NCBI RefSeq assembly: GCF_001895925.1
Contig: NZ_MPPI01000011.1
Location: 40,253-104,252 of the forward strand
Direction: 5' to 3'
Source: Phormidesmis priestleyi ULC007
GTDB taxonomy: Bacteria > Cyanobacteriota > Cyanobacteriia > Leptolyngbyales > Leptolyngbyaceae
Length of the DNA stretch: 64,000 bases
A program made the translations under genes and the position numbers. A model generated the notes under the pieces. That model had not been told where the DNA came from, searched no databases, and worked only from the letters and a program-made list of their open reading frames with translations. Shown here piece after piece: positions 18,444 to 26,228 of the stretch. Within the stretch, counting starts at the first letter, position 1; each line of letters starts with the position of its first letter.

Positions 18444-18659
18444 CTAGCTGAATGGCTCTAGCTGATCGACTCGCAGCCAAATATTAGGCGTTGGGACGAT
18501 GCCAAACTTGACAAAAGCAAAATCACCTTTTAGATCAATCACTTCGCCCTTAGTGTCAAAAATATAGCTGGGAAATCGAGCATCGCTTGCCTTGGCTTCC
18601 AGGCTGTTCTCTAACTTTTCTCGCACCGCCCGAACCAAGTCACCTTTCTTGACTGCCAT
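18444..18659 (-). CDS. ndhO: NAD(P)H-quinone oxidoreductase subunit O
   Basis: 71 residues with the full NdhO pattern: [19 protein letters not shown], an SH3-like core [16 protein letters not shown], and [16 protein letters not shown] at the end. NdhO is a small peripheral subunit of the cyanobacterial and chloroplast NDH-1 complex, which carries cyclic electron flow and respiration at the thylakoid. It stands alone, convergent with icd. A MITE-like element lies 24 bp upstream of its start and probably separates it from any upstream signals. Confidence 0.95.
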   Translation of the reverse strand: MAVKKGDLVRAVREKLENSLEAKASDARFPSYIFDTKGEVIDLKGDFAFVKFGIVPTPNIWLRVDQLEPFS

Positions 18660-18683
18660 AGCCTACCTCGAATTACTTTACTT

Positions 18684-18856
18684 AACGTCAGTTCGACAGA
18701 GGTAGTTCGCTCCAATTGTGAATTCGGGAAGCCCCCTAAATCCCCCAAATCGGGGAACTTCAAGCCAAAGTTTCCGGTTCAAAGTCCCCCAGAATGGGGG
18801 ATTTAGGGGGCAGAAGCCGCTGACAACGAAGCGAAAAAACTCGTCGAACTGACATT
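18684..18856 (+). mobile_element. MITE-like element, copy 3 (full length)
   Basis: 173 bp bounded by AACGTCAGTTCGAC and its near-complement GTCGAACTGACATT. Flanks are TACTT (18679-18683) and TATTT (18857-18861), matching at 4 of 5 positions. A large internal palindrome has 15-base arms CCCCCTAAATCCCCC (18732-18746) and GGGGGATTTAGGGGG (18796-18810) that enclose smaller G/C hairpins. It lies 29 bp downstream of the stop of the following minus-strand gene and 24 bp upstream of ndhO. It has no coding capacity. Confidence 0.78.
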
Positions 18857-18885
18857 TATTTAATATTTTAATGAGTTTGGAGCCT

Positions 18886-20004
18886 CTATTTCAGCCGATT
18901 TTGGGCAGACTTCATTAGTTTTTGCGCGTCTGAGTATTGGGTTGTGCCCGGTTTCACTCTGGCGAGTTCATCAATAATCTGTTTGAGCTGAATGGCAACG
19001 CGACCTCTATCGGTGCCTTGCGGATTATTGGTTGTCTCCGCTAACAGTTGATTGGTTAACTGTTGAGCTTTTTCAAAGGCTTGCATTGACTCTTCTTCAG
19101 CCTTTGACCGCACCTTAACTGCACCCAGAGATTTTTGATAGCTGACGAGTTGGGTCTGTGCTTGCACATAGTCTGGATCGCTGACCGTAATTTTATCTAT
19201 GCGATCGATCGCCGTCTCCCACAGCTTCTGAATCTCGGCTAACTCTGCTAAAGAATGAGGTGGATTCCGTGTCGATTTGGTCGCTTCGGCGGCAAACTGT
19301 TTAGCAACGGTGATCAGACTTCCAGTTCGAGTATTGTCTTTGGTAAAGCCGACCACTTGTTGAAAATCTCGCTCATAGGCTTGGAGTTTCCCTTGCGCCA
19401 TTCGCCCCGCCAGCGTTTTTGAAGGAATTTCTTGCATCGTGTCGATCGCGGCTTGCCACTGCTCGATCGCTTTGCTCTGCCTTGGTTGGTCGGTTGCTTG
19501 ACGATAAGCTTGTTGGGCTTCAGCGATCGCCTGACCCGCCTGTTCTATCTGCGTCCGAGCGTTGTCTTCTTGAAATAGAGTCGCTTCCATGCGGGCAACC
19601 TCGGCGCGTGCCGCCCGAAACTCATCGATCGTAAAGTTCCAACCGCAGTGAAACAGGCTGCAATATTGACTCGGATAGTAGCCCACAAACCAGACTGGCA
19701 AAGCATCCAGGTTTTTTTGTGCGGCTTTTGCTTTGGTTTTGCCTAACTCAAAATCTGCGGGAGCCGTCGCTTGATTAATCAGTTGATCGGCTTGCTCGAC
19801 GTTGACGATCGCCTGTCGATAGTTTTGATCCATGCTGATAAAACTGGGCACCAGCAAGAGTGGTGCTGATTTAGCCACTGCCCATCGCAGGGGAGGAAAG
19901 GGCAAATTGAGAACCCAGACTCCACCTGCTAGGGTAATGAGGGCGATCATGGAATATTTGATGGCTCCCCAAGGAAACGGAGCGTGATCACGCGGACGGG
20001 GCAT
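18886..20004 (-). CDS. Hypothetical membrane-anchored coiled-coil protein
   Basis: 372 residues. An N-terminal transmembrane helix (YSMIALITLAGGVWVL, about residues 18-33) with a further hydrophobic patch (SAPLLLVPSF) is followed by about 300 residues of Ala/Gln/Glu-rich helix with heptad character, for example AGQAIAEAQQAYRQATDQP. A repeated theme of Asp/Tyr-containing helical hairpins near the C-terminus (DPDYVQAQTQLVSYQKSL, GTTQYSDAQKLMKSAQNRL) suggests tandem helical repeats. Two Cys (YCSLFHC) lie near residue 116. I recognise it only as a cyanobacterial conserved type; function unknown. Confidence 0.7.
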   Translation of the reverse strand: MPRPRDHAPFPWGAIKYSMIALITLAGGVWVLNLPFPPLRWAVAKSAPLLLVPSFISMDQNYRQAIVNVEQADQLINQATAPADFELGKTKAKAAQKNLDALPVWFVGYYPSQYCSLFHCGWNFTIDEFRAARAEVARMEATLFQEDNARTQIEQAGQAIAEAQQAYRQATDQPRQSKAIEQWQAAIDTMQEIPSKTLAGRMAQGKLQAYERDFQQVVGFTKDNTRTGSLITVAKQFAAEATKSTRNPPHSLAELAEIQKLWETAIDRIDKITVSDPDYVQAQTQLVSYQKSLGAVKVRSKAEEESMQAFEKAQQLTNQLLAETTNNPQGTDRGRVAIQLKQIIDELARVKPGTTQYSDAQKLMKSAQNRLK

Positions 20005-20061
20005 AGCGTAAAGACTGAAACGACTACTCTCTCAAAGGTGCCCCAAAAAGGCTGAACACTT

Positions 20062-20091
20062 AAAAGGGACACTCGATCGAGCGTCCCTTTT
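20062..20091 (-). terminator. Intrinsic terminator downstream of the RRM protein gene
   Basis: AAAAGGGACACTC and GAGCGTCCCTTTT pair around a CGATCGA-like centre, with one G-T style mismatch. On the minus strand the stem ends in TTTT. It is about 190 bp beyond the RRM gene stop and just before the start of the coiled-coil protein gene. Confidence 0.7.
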
Positions 20092-20282
20092 ATGCGATCT
20101 GTAAATTAGGATCAAGTCTGGCAGTGATCTGCTTAAAATCTTTTAGGGTTGACGCTTACCGAATCACAAGCGAAGTCATTGTGACATCGCCTCTGATTGG
20201 GAAAGCGCCAGCACAATCAGGCTAAACGGCCTGCTGTATCTTGAAATCCAGCAAATTTAACATCTTGGACAGACGTTAAACC

Positions 20283-20753
20283 TTAGGAGTTGGTGGTTTG
20301 GGTCGCTAGAAGTTGCTTGAGCTTCTCAAGGTCTTGCGCCCAGCGAGGATCAGGCTGAATCGAGTCAGGATCAGACGAAGCCGTTGTGGTCGTGCGGGTC
20401 TTGTTATTGGCATTACTGCTGCCACCCTTGCGTCGAACACCACCTGACGAAGCAGCACTAACCGGAGCGGGTGCGCTGCCTTCAGGCTTGTCTTCTGTTT
20501 CCTTCGTGCGAGGCAACGCCTTCTCGATTTTGATGGCGTTGTCCTTGATCTGCAACCCGTTGAATTTTTCGATCAACTGATCGGCTAACTCATCGGTTTT
20601 GACCGTGACAAACCCAAAACCGCGACACTTGCCCGTCTTGCGATCGGTGATCAGCTTGGCTGAGACACCATCCCCCTCTTCTGCAAACACGGCTTCTAGC
20701 TCTTGCCGAGTTAAGTCTTCTGGCAAATTGCCAACATATAAACGAATGGACAT
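20283..20753 (-). CDS. RRM-type RNA-binding protein (Rbp3-like)
   Basis: 156 residues. One RRM occupies residues 1-82 with RNP2 (IRLYVGNL) and RNP1 (KCRGFGFVTV). The remainder is Ser/Asn/Thr-rich with a conserved-looking end (DPRWAQDLEKLKQLL). Typical cold-inducible cyanobacterial Rbp proteins are near 100 residues with a Gly-rich tail. This length and tail are closer to Synechocystis Rbp3, linked to localisation of photosynthesis mRNAs at the thylakoid; that assignment is inferred. A long leader region precedes it, as often seen for cold-regulated rbp genes. Confidence 0.85.
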   Translation of the reverse strand: MSIRLYVGNLPEDLTRQELEAVFAEEGDGVSAKLITDRKTGKCRGFGFVTVKTDELADQLIEKFNGLQIKDNAIKIEKALPRTKETEDKPEGSAPAPVSAASSGGVRRKGGSSNANNKTRTTTTASSDPDSIQPDPRWAQDLEKLKQLLATQTTNS

Positions 20754-21377
20754 AGTGAGAACCTCCAGACTTTGATCCTAATACACTTGCTTTGAGAACG
20801 TTCACCGGATGTGGGCTGAGGATGGGCTAGACCGACCTCTAAAAAACTGCCAAATTCGCTTCCCTTGCCAACCGCAACAACTCAAGTAGTTCGTCAAATC
20901 TTAGGCTTTTAATCATCTGCTGACGACTGTCCCAAGATGGGTTGAGAACAATTCTTACTAAAAGAAGAACCCTTAAGTTTTTGGTAACTGCTGGAGGACT
21001 CAGACTAAACAGTAACTTTTAACTGTCTCTCCAGAATGTTTATGCCATTCTTAAAGGTACCATGCCCACCAGCGCTGAACTTCACCCGCAGCAGATTTCC
21101 ATCGATAGCTTGATCTCCCCTTTAAAAACTGAAGCGACCACTCAAATTTTCTCTGTCTAAATGCACATAAAAAATCAGCGATCGAACTTCGATCGCTGAT
21201 TAAGCTTGCTGTGTTGGGAGGAGAAATAACTGATACCGAGACACTTTAGCCACATTAATCGTGAGATACGGGACTGAACCCGGAATCATCCAACTCCTGT
21301 AAAGAAATGTAACACCACATTTCAATAAGTGCAATTTTTCTTTACAAAGAAGCGGGTCTTTCATCAACAATGTAAGA
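20754..21377. other. 624 bp intergenic region with a terminator and a possible tiny ORF
   Basis: It holds the leader of the RRM gene, a terminator for the M48-like gene (21167-21201) and a 32-codon ORF at 21062-21160. The ORF has a weak AAAGG upstream but no recognisable homologue. The part next to the M48 stop contains a T-rich run and nothing else I can assign. Confidence 0.45.
21167..21201 (-). terminator. Intrinsic terminator downstream of the M48-like gene
   Basis: AATCAGCGATCGA and TCGATCGCTGATT form a perfect 13-bp stem with a 3-base loop. On the minus strand it is followed by T6. It is about 180 bp past the M48-like gene stop. The stem is built on two GCGATCGA (HIP1-like) motifs. Confidence 0.82.
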
Positions 21378-23738
21378 CTAGACGATTAAGAAAAGTCCGA
21401 AGAGAATGGCGGTGCCAGCGAGAATCGTAGACCAAACCTGATGCCCACTGCGGCTGATGCGACCCCCCGATCGTAAGGTGTCCATATCGATCCAGGGAAT
21501 CGCCCCTCGCCGAAACCACCCTGTAATCAGCACAGCCTGCCCGATTAGATCGACAGGGCGAGTGACTTGGGGAAGCAGATTTCCGACTGCACCTATTTGC
21601 GAACTGTAGTGCAGCTTGATCAAGCCTTTTGGGGTTTGCAAGAGCAAATCTTGCCCTAACCCGTTGGCGATGCCTATGCGTCCTAGCAATGTGCCTTCTA
21701 GGCGAATGGGTTGACTGTCGATCGGCAACGCATCCGGTTTTGTGATCAAGGTTGAGAGCCATGACAGATCTGCTGACGTGGTGAGCGGTTCTGACTCGCT
21801 GAGTGAATGTGTGGGCGATCGATTCGACTCCAAATGCTTGAGTTCTGGAAAGAAGGCATTGAAGCGAAGAAAGATTCCTAGCCCTAAACCGATCATCATA
21901 AAACCCGCAAACAGGTTGTAGTCACTCGCTAGCCAGGAGATTTGCTGCACTCCAAATCGATAAGCAATCTGAGCCGCAAACCAGAGAATCTGAGCGACGA
22001 GATAGCCTGCCGCCAGCCCAAAAAATGGCGCACATTGCAGCAAAAACGATCGCGGGTTTCGATTCAGCGATTCAGACGGTTCGATGTCTAATTCTGGCTC
22101 TAACTGCCAGTGAAGCGCATAGTGGGTGAGGCGTTGCAGCCGATCGCCCATTAAAGGATGCGAGTGATTAATCGCTAACCAATGTCGATCGGGGTTCACC
22201 AGATCCCATTCCAGGAGGGCGGTCAAAGATATGTGAGGATAGAAGCTTCCTAGACTCGTTGCGGCACCGCATCCCAACGGCGTAAGCAGATCAAAGCTTT
22301 CTAACAGATAATCGGTTTTGGTGTCTCGCTGAATGGTTTGAGCCGTTGCGATCGCACTCTTAACCAATGCGCGAATCAGGCCATTCGGGTTTCCGGTCAG
22401 GTTGCAGGCAGCCCGATCGCTGTACGTTACCCGTTGTTTTGAGAGCCACAGCCCCGACCCGCGCAGCAGGCGATAAAAACCGTAGCTAATCGCCGACCCG
22501 ATCGCCAACAAGTCGGCTCCGATGCCCAGTAAAACCGCTATGAGCTTACTTTCTCGTTGTCGTAACGCGCTTCTTTCTCGCAGCCAGTCTCCACCCTTTG
22601 CCGTTTGCCAATAAAGTGCGTAGGGAATTTGAGTGACGATCGTCACCCAAGACATGAGGCTAAAATCCCAGTGGAGAATGTGACCGAGTTCGCCTGCATA
22701 AATGGTCGCGATTTCGTTATCAGTCAGTTGGTCGAGTAGCCCTTGACTGACGACAATCCGACAAAATCGCCGCAGAGAGCCATAGGTAAAGGCTAAGGGC
22801 GCTTGAGTGGGCACGATTCCTAGACGCGGCATGGGCATCTGATGCTGCTGAGAAAAGCGCTGAATCATCCGATAAGCTTCTGGGCTGTGCGCTCCTAAAG
22901 TGTCTGCTGATAGAGGATGTAGGTTGTACAGCCCTTTGAGCAGCGCGTCAAGCAGCCAGGGAGAAGCCACAAACAACACACCCAAAATCAGTAGAATTTG
23001 TCCGACTGGAATTTCGAGCGATGGAATCGGACTGCTCAAGTGCAGAATGCTGGTTGTGAATTTGAACCAGAGAAGACCGATCGCATTCAAGACCACAAAC
23101 ACGCTGGCGATCAGCAGAAAGAGCGCGATCGGAGTCGCCATTTCTGCCCACTGCAATCGAGCGGGATTGAGTTTAGGTAAAGGTTGCCAGCGCTGAGATC
23201 GTCCCGCACTGCGCCAAATCGATGAGTTTGGAGCCGCAACAGGTTTTTTAACCGATGTAGCGGCTGGTGGATTGACGGGTGGCGGAGATTCTGAATTCTG
23301 AACAGAGGGCTGCTCCGTTGCCGATGAGTTTGGGGGAACAAAGACCGATCGTCTGCCCGTTGTCCCAGACTGCAAGGGCACAAATCCCGCTAAGTCTGCG
23401 GTTTCTGCATCAGCATCAGTTTCCGGGCCTGTCGATGTTGGATAACGCTGCTCAATCTCTTCTAACGTCTGGCTTGCCCAATCTCTGACTTTGATGTGGG
23501 GACTAGAATACAATTGCTGACAAACAGCGATCGCCTTTTTAGGTCGCCCACTGCGTAGATAGACGGTCGCCAGCCACATTCGCGCCTTGATCGAGTTGGG
23601 CTGCTCTAAAGCACCCGCTTGAGACACGAGATAGCGCTCCAAGTGTTGAATTGCCTGGGAGTAGTTGCCCTGTTTGATTGCTGCCAGACCCGCTTCAAGG
23701 CGATCGGCACCCGAAGCGGAATCAGGGGAAGAAGTCAT
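21378..23738 (-). CDS. M48-like membrane protein with N-terminal TPR, zinc-site His missing
   Basis: 786 residues. A TPR-like region (about 10-100; GLAAIKQGNYSQAIQHLERYL) is followed by a Pro/Ser-rich linker. Several transmembrane helices flank an M48/HtpX-type core (MPRLGIVPTQAPLAFTYGSL, later TDNEIATIYAGELGHILHWD). The zinc motif expected as HExxH reads GELGH at residues 349-353: the first His is Gly. Proteolysis by the standard mechanism is therefore doubtful unless another residue substitutes. The C-terminus carries a small beta-rich segment (LEGTLLGRIGIANGLGQDLL) and a final membrane helix. It is 34 bp downstream of prfC. Confidence 0.8.
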   Translation of the reverse strand: MTSSPDSASGADRLEAGLAAIKQGNYSQAIQHLERYLVSQAGALEQPNSIKARMWLATVYLRSGRPKKAIAVCQQLYSSPHIKVRDWASQTLEEIEQRYPTSTGPETDADAETADLAGFVPLQSGTTGRRSVFVPPNSSATEQPSVQNSESPPPVNPPAATSVKKPVAAPNSSIWRSAGRSQRWQPLPKLNPARLQWAEMATPIALFLLIASVFVVLNAIGLLWFKFTTSILHLSSPIPSLEIPVGQILLILGVLFVASPWLLDALLKGLYNLHPLSADTLGAHSPEAYRMIQRFSQQHQMPMPRLGIVPTQAPLAFTYGSLRRFCRIVVSQGLLDQLTDNEIATIYAGELGHILHWDFSLMSWVTIVTQIPYALYWQTAKGGDWLRERSALRQRESKLIAVLLGIGADLLAIGSAISYGFYRLLRGSGLWLSKQRVTYSDRAACNLTGNPNGLIRALVKSAIATAQTIQRDTKTDYLLESFDLLTPLGCGAATSLGSFYPHISLTALLEWDLVNPDRHWLAINHSHPLMGDRLQRLTHYALHWQLEPELDIEPSESLNRNPRSFLLQCAPFFGLAAGYLVAQILWFAAQIAYRFGVQQISWLASDYNLFAGFMMIGLGLGIFLRFNAFFPELKHLESNRSPTHSLSESEPLTTSADLSWLSTLITKPDALPIDSQPIRLEGTLLGRIGIANGLGQDLLLQTPKGLIKLHYSSQIGAVGNLLPQVTRPVDLIGQAVLITGWFRRGAIPWIDMDTLRSGGRISRSGHQVWSTILAGTAILFGLFLIV

Positions 23739-23772
23739 AATTTCTGGAACTCACAGCGCTTCTAGGATACCT

Positions 23773-25401
23773 CTAGAGTGCAATTGGCTCTTTCCCAGAA
23801 ACTACGGGGGCGATCGAGTTCAGTTTTAACTCAGGGTGATCTGACTGAAGCTGCTGACAGTTCCACTCGTTGCGAAACAGCAAAACAGGACGTTCCCAGC
23901 TATCTTTGACAGTTAACGTGTTGAAAATCCGCCCTACTTTTTGCAATGCTTCCCAGCCGCCATCGACCCATCGAGCCACCGTATAAGGAAGCCACTCGAC
24001 CGTAGTCTCAACCCCATATTCATTTTGTAGACGGAACTGCACTACTTCAAACTGCAACTGTCCAACGGCGGCTAGAATCGGGTCACGTTTGGCTTCGTCG
24101 GCAGAATACATAATCTGAACGGCACCTTCTTCTCGAAGCTCAGATACGCCTTTGCGAAACTGCTTAAACTTAGACGGGTTGGGGTTTCTGAGATAGGCAA
24201 ATAGTTCGGGTGAGAAACAAGGAATGCCTTCATATTCCAGCTTTTGACCGTTGTAGATCGTGTCTCCGATCGCAAACACACCCGGATTGTTCAACCCAAT
24301 CACATCGCCCGGATATGCCTCGTCGATCACTTCTCGATCTTGAGCAAACAGCTTTTGAGGACGAGACAATCGCACGGTTTTTCCTGTTCGTGCAAGGTTC
24401 ACTGTCATATCTTTCTCAAACTTGCCCGAACAAACTCGTACAAAGGCAACTCGATCGCGGTGTTTAGGGTCCATATTTGCCTGAAGCTTAAACACAAAAC
24501 CCGAAAACTCTGGGTAGGTCGGCTCAATTTCACCTTGATTACTTTCGTGATTTCCCGGCTTTAGCGCATAGTCGAGAAACGCATCCAGAAATAGCTCTAC
24601 CCCGAAGTTAGTCATGGCACTGCCAAAGAAAACGGGAGTCATTTTGCCTTGATGAACGGCTTCTAAATCGAGTTCAGATCCAGCGCCCTCAATCAGTTCT
24701 AGCTCGTCTTTGAATTGATGATAAAGTCCTTGTTCTAAAAGAGACTCAATGCGCGGATCACCGAGGTCAATCGCGGTATCGATCGCTTCTCGGCTACCGT
24801 GTTGACTGCGCTCAAATAGGTGAATTTGCTGGCTGCGGCGGTCATAGACCCCTTGAAAGAGATCGCCCATGCCGATCGGCCAATTCACCGCGTAGGTTTG
24901 CAAGCCTAATTCTTGCTCGATTTCGTCCAGCAACTCTAGCGGCGATCGCCCCGGACGATCGAGCTTATTGACAAAGGTGAAAATGGGCAGCGATCGCAGT
25001 TTGCAGACTTCAAACAGCTTGCGGGTTTGCGGCTCTAAGCCCTTGGCAGCATCGATCAGCATGACTGCGTTATCGGCGGCGGCTAGAGTCCGGTAGGTAT
25101 CTTCACTAAAGTCCTGGTGTCCGGGGGTATCGAGCAGGTTGATCTGACAGTTTTGATACTCAAATTGCAGCACGGTTGAGGTGATCGAGATGCCACGCTG
25201 TTGTTCCATTGCCATCCAATCTGACGTAGCGTGGCGTTGAGAACGACGCGCTTTGACGGCTCCTGCTTCGTGAATTGCGCCTCCATAGAGCAGCAGCTTT
25301 TCGGTCAGGGTCGTTTTGCCTGCGTCGGGGTGAGAAATAATCGCAAAGTTGCGGCGACGCTCAACTGCTGTCTGCAATTCAGCCTGAAGTTCAGTGGACA
25401 T
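23773..25401 (-). CDS. prfC: Peptide chain release factor 3
   Basis: 542 residues from the ATG at 25401; a TTG at 25413 is in frame but less likely. It is a translational GTPase that recycles RF1/RF2 from terminated ribosomes. Visible G motifs are [19 protein letters not shown] (G1), GISITSTV (G2), [13 protein letters not shown] (G3) and VNKLDRPGR (G4). The RF3-specific domain follows ([16 protein letters not shown]). It is followed by the M48-like gene at 34 bp and is divergent from the DUF4870 gene. Confidence 0.95.
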   Translation of the reverse strand: MSTELQAELQTAVERRRNFAIISHPDAGKTTLTEKLLLYGGAIHEAGAVKARRSQRHATSDWMAMEQQRGISITSTVLQFEYQNCQINLLDTPGHQDFSEDTYRTLAAADNAVMLIDAAKGLEPQTRKLFEVCKLRSLPIFTFVNKLDRPGRSPLELLDEIEQELGLQTYAVNWPIGMGDLFQGVYDRRSQQIHLFERSQHGSREAIDTAIDLGDPRIESLLEQGLYHQFKDELELIEGAGSELDLEAVHQGKMTPVFFGSAMTNFGVELFLDAFLDYALKPGNHESNQGEIEPTYPEFSGFVFKLQANMDPKHRDRVAFVRVCSGKFEKDMTVNLARTGKTVRLSRPQKLFAQDREVIDEAYPGDVIGLNNPGVFAIGDTIYNGQKLEYEGIPCFSPELFAYLRNPNPSKFKQFRKGVSELREEGAVQIMYSADEAKRDPILAAVGQLQFEVVQFRLQNEYGVETTVEWLPYTVARWVDGGWEALQKVGRIFNTLTVKDSWERPVLLFRNEWNCQQLQSDHPELKLNSIAPVVSGKEPIAL

Positions 25402-25562
25402 GCTTAGATCCAAAGGATAAATTCGAGGAAACCCGGAAGTTTTACAATACCCTAATTAAAGATAACGAAAAATGGGGCGAGGGGCGAGGAGTGAGAGGTG
25501 TGGAAATTGCTCACTTCTGCATCCCAGATATCCTTACCAAAGAATCTCAAATTTGGAAAATC

Positions 25563-25910
25563 ATGGAAAACTCTGATCAACGTAAGCTATTGTCTGCTCT
25601 GTGTCATGGGTCAATTTTTTTGAGTTCTCTGCTGATCTCGATCGGTATCCCAGTCGCGATTTTATTGATTTCAGATGACTTGATCGCCAAAGAAAATGCC
25701 AGAGAAGCGATCAATTTTCACATTAATCTTTACCTTTATGCCGCCCTTGCAGGAGTGCTGGCAGTGACGGTGATTGGCATTCCGATCGCGATCGTGCTAG
25801 GCATTGCCCTGTTTGTGGCCAGCTTCGTCATGCCGATTATCGCGATCGTAGCGGTGCTGGGCGGCTCTGATCGACCTTACCGTTACCCCTTCATCTGGCG
25901 GTTGGTATAA
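25563..25910 (+). CDS. DUF4870 domain-containing membrane protein
   Basis: 115 residues from the ATG at 25563 (MENSDQRKLLSALCHGSIFL); the frame is open to 25491. It has three hydrophobic helices and the DUF4870 signature around KENAREAINFHINLYLYA. The family (formerly COG3296/TIC20-like in some annotations) consists of small integral membrane proteins of unknown role. It stands alone, with no operon partner visible. Confidence 0.85.
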   Translation: MENSDQRKLLSALCHGSIFLSSLLISIGIPVAILLISDDLIAKENAREAINFHINLYLYAALAGVLAVTVIGIPIAIVLGIALFVASFVMPIIAIVAVLGGSDRPYRYPFIWRLV

Positions 25911-26228
25911 CTTCATCAAAACTTAATCACGGCCTAGCAAATTTGCGGACTTTACTCTGTACGATGTAGAAGTAAATATCAGGGCATTACGGACTTCTCC
26001 TGAGTGAGATTGACTACCTTCAGCATCTACCATTCACCATAGCAAGATCCTCCAGATAGAGCCTGAAAGCCCTGAAAATCTTCAGAAGGCTTTCGGCGCG
26101 TATTGCTGGTATTGGTAACATTGGGGTTGATGTGAATAGGTATAAATTTTTTATTGGTTTGAATGAGCCAGTCGTTTGTGCGTCTGGGTCTGTAGGTTTT
26201 GCGGTTAAGCGATTTTGGAGCATCCGTC

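Noticed and set aside
21255-21300. tRNA-like T-arm text (GGGACTGAACCCGG) on the minus strand
   Set aside because: No matching acceptor, D or anticodon arms, and the T-loop breaks the consensus.
22900-23196. Long open frame antisense to the M48-like gene
   Set aside because: Codon-shadow of a GC-rich real gene with no independent support; many similar antisense frames occur in this window.
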